64,000 bases of DNA from Plantago major (Eukaryota; Streptophyta; Magnoliopsida; Lamiales; Plantaginaceae): NCBI GenBank assembly GCA_026545765.1, contig CM048844.1, positions 25,676,237 through 25,740,236 of the forward strand, written 5' to 3'. How positions within the stretch are numbered: position 1 is the stretch's first letter; the number at the start of each line of letters is the position of its first letter. Of the stretch, positions 62,561 through 64,000 are shown piece by piece. Made by a program: the position numbers and the translations under genes. The notes below the pieces were generated by a model. It was not told the DNA's origin. It saw nothing but the letters and a program-made list of their open reading frames with translations, and did no database searches.

Positions 62561-64000
62561 TTTCATTTAAATTCTGAAAATTTTCTTGGTAAATACATAC
62601 TGCTAATTAATTGTAGTATATTTTTATGAAATAAGATGTGAGAAACGGCAAGTATATATCTACCTGTCATTTGTCTTATGGTGGCATTGAAAAAGCTAGT
62701 GAGAAACAGCAAGTTAAAAGGTTGGCTCAATTGGCTGAATGTGTAAAGTAGAGTAGGTCCATGTTCAACAGCATAATTACAGTGTAAAATTATTGCAGTT
62801 GTGAAATTGAGTACTCAATTAAAGTTAAATTCGACTCATTTGTAATATAGATATAAATGAGACTTTAATTATAAAAAACAATCTGTTTTATTCAATCAAA
62901 TTACAAGCCCTAATTTAATCTCAACAAAATCAATGTACCATAACAAAAACCAATCCCACTTCTCCATTTAAATTTTAAACACTAAAACAACTCCAACAAA
63001 ATCAATTTATCATTAAAAAATAATGATAACCAATTTTTCTGTTCCTTCTTATCCAATTAAATTAAAACAGATCAACTCAAACATTAATTCAACTTAAAAA
63101 AAGACAATATATTATCAGAAACAACAATAATATTATTTGCTTTCGTATACGTCTTCTATAACTGTAACTATGTGCCACAATAACACGCGTAGCGTGTTCT
63201 CACGTTCTAAGTGATTAGTATAAACAATTTGACAATGAAAATTGCTCTTTTGTGTTAGTGAAGCTTGTTTAATTAAAGTCATTATAATCTATTTTATGCG
63301 ATTATAACTTCCTTTTCTATTTTATTCTCAATATTCACATTTCCACTCATTCCCTATTACAACGTTATAAGAGAAAGTATCGCGAGAGGCAGTGCTTATG
63401 GAAGTAAAGAAGCAGAAAGCATTACGGTTATATTTAAAAACATTAAAGGTTTCTTAAAAGCATCGGTAATATCGTATCATAAAAATAAAATAAAATGTCT
63501 GTTCATAAAACATAGTAGCGATATTGTTTAAAGCATTATCGTATCTTAAAATATCGGTCGTGTTTTGGTCTACCATTATCTGGCGTCTTACAGAATTTAT
63601 GACATTATAATGCAAACAATTAATTATTGAGGTATTCACATTTTTTATATGAAACACGAAAGCATGATGGATATAAATTAACAAAGGATTCCAACACGTA
63701 AAATACCAAATCAAAGTTGAAAACTCGAAGTCTATGACAAAAACCACAAAATCAACTAGTAGTATTTTGAAAATAAGGTACGTATAGCTACTTTCATACT
63801 TTGGAATATAATTACCCACACGGAGTTATAATTCCAATTATTTAAAACTAAGGAACTTAAATGGAATAAAAGACGACATATAATAATAACTCGGCTCATG
63901 TTTTGAACCCTCCCAAACTTCTGTATCGCAAATCCTCATTCATATGTCTTGGTGATTCCTCCCAGGCGGTTGGCTACATTAGTTGTGAATCACGTATGTA
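62561..64000. other. AT-rich intergenic DNA to the window end
   Basis: No gene supported. The 121-codon minus ORF at 63454-63819 is Ile/Tyr/Phe-rich low complexity expected from AT-rich DNA. Confidence 0.45.

Noticed and set aside
63454-63819. 121-codon minus ORF near the window end
   Set aside because: Ile/Tyr/Phe-rich low complexity as expected from AT-rich DNA; no motif.

Overview
The window is nuclear DNA from a dicotyledonous plant. The evidence is multi-intron genes with plant-specific proteins (OSCA channel, plastid-targeted bacterial-type leucyl-tRNA synthetase, THA8-like PPR protein, PL1 pectate lyase), AT-rich intergenic DNA, Stowaway/hAT/CACTA elements and Ty3-gypsy and Ty1-copia LTR retrotransposons. 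I cannot fix the family; an asterid is only a guess.

Layout. 1-13488: nearly all of a large Tat-type Ty3-gypsy element on the + strand. Its 5' LTR is cut by the window edge, gag-pol is degenerate, a second RNase H-like segment is present, and between integrase and the 3' LTR lies a roughly 3.2 kb antisense gene with its own TATA-like box, plus a second small antisense ORF. 13712-14543: a non-autonomous hAT element with a perfect 8-bp target duplication. 14950-20540: a tandem duplication of a single-exon RING-H2 E3 ligase gene; copy 1 (15421) is frameshifted and copy 2 (18951) is intact. A TIR-bounded, 'GCATCAT'-rich segment lies between them. 21574-23008 (-): intact two-exon THA8-like PPR gene. 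23527-24546: a Stowaway MITE and a direct tandem duplication of about 464-bp period that includes its right half. 24989-26444 (-): a pectate lyase gene broken by three frameshifts. 28147-34985 (-): complete 20-exon organellar leucyl-tRNA synthetase, 970 codons after splicing. 35100-37900: a repeat-rich, probably transposon-derived segment. 39650-46121 (-): complete 11-exon OSCA1-type channel, 769 codons, with a leader intron. 47100-54075: gene-poor DNA with a PIF/Harbinger transposase relic, a triplet microsatellite, half of a MITE and a 1.8 kb field of diverged short repeats. 54081-62105 (-): an internally deleted Ty1-copia element with two LTRs, an ACTTG target duplication and a tRNA-iMet primer site, itself interrupted by a 3115-bp CACTA transposon (55374-58488, TSD TCA). 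62106-64000: AT-rich DNA with a MITE.

The host genes act separately: ubiquitin ligation, organellar RNA processing, organellar translation, mechanosensitive/osmotic cation flux and (formerly) pectin cleavage. There is no operon-like logic. The most interesting items are the antisense gene inside the Tat element, a palindromic TGTTGA(C/G)TCAACA motif recurring at seven or more places through the copia element, and the strand-switching ATCATAG/AACATAG repeat blocks at 35.6-37.3 kb. I found no clearly undescribed system. Exon boundaries were read by eye from splice signals, reading frame and remembered family conservation; no database search was run.
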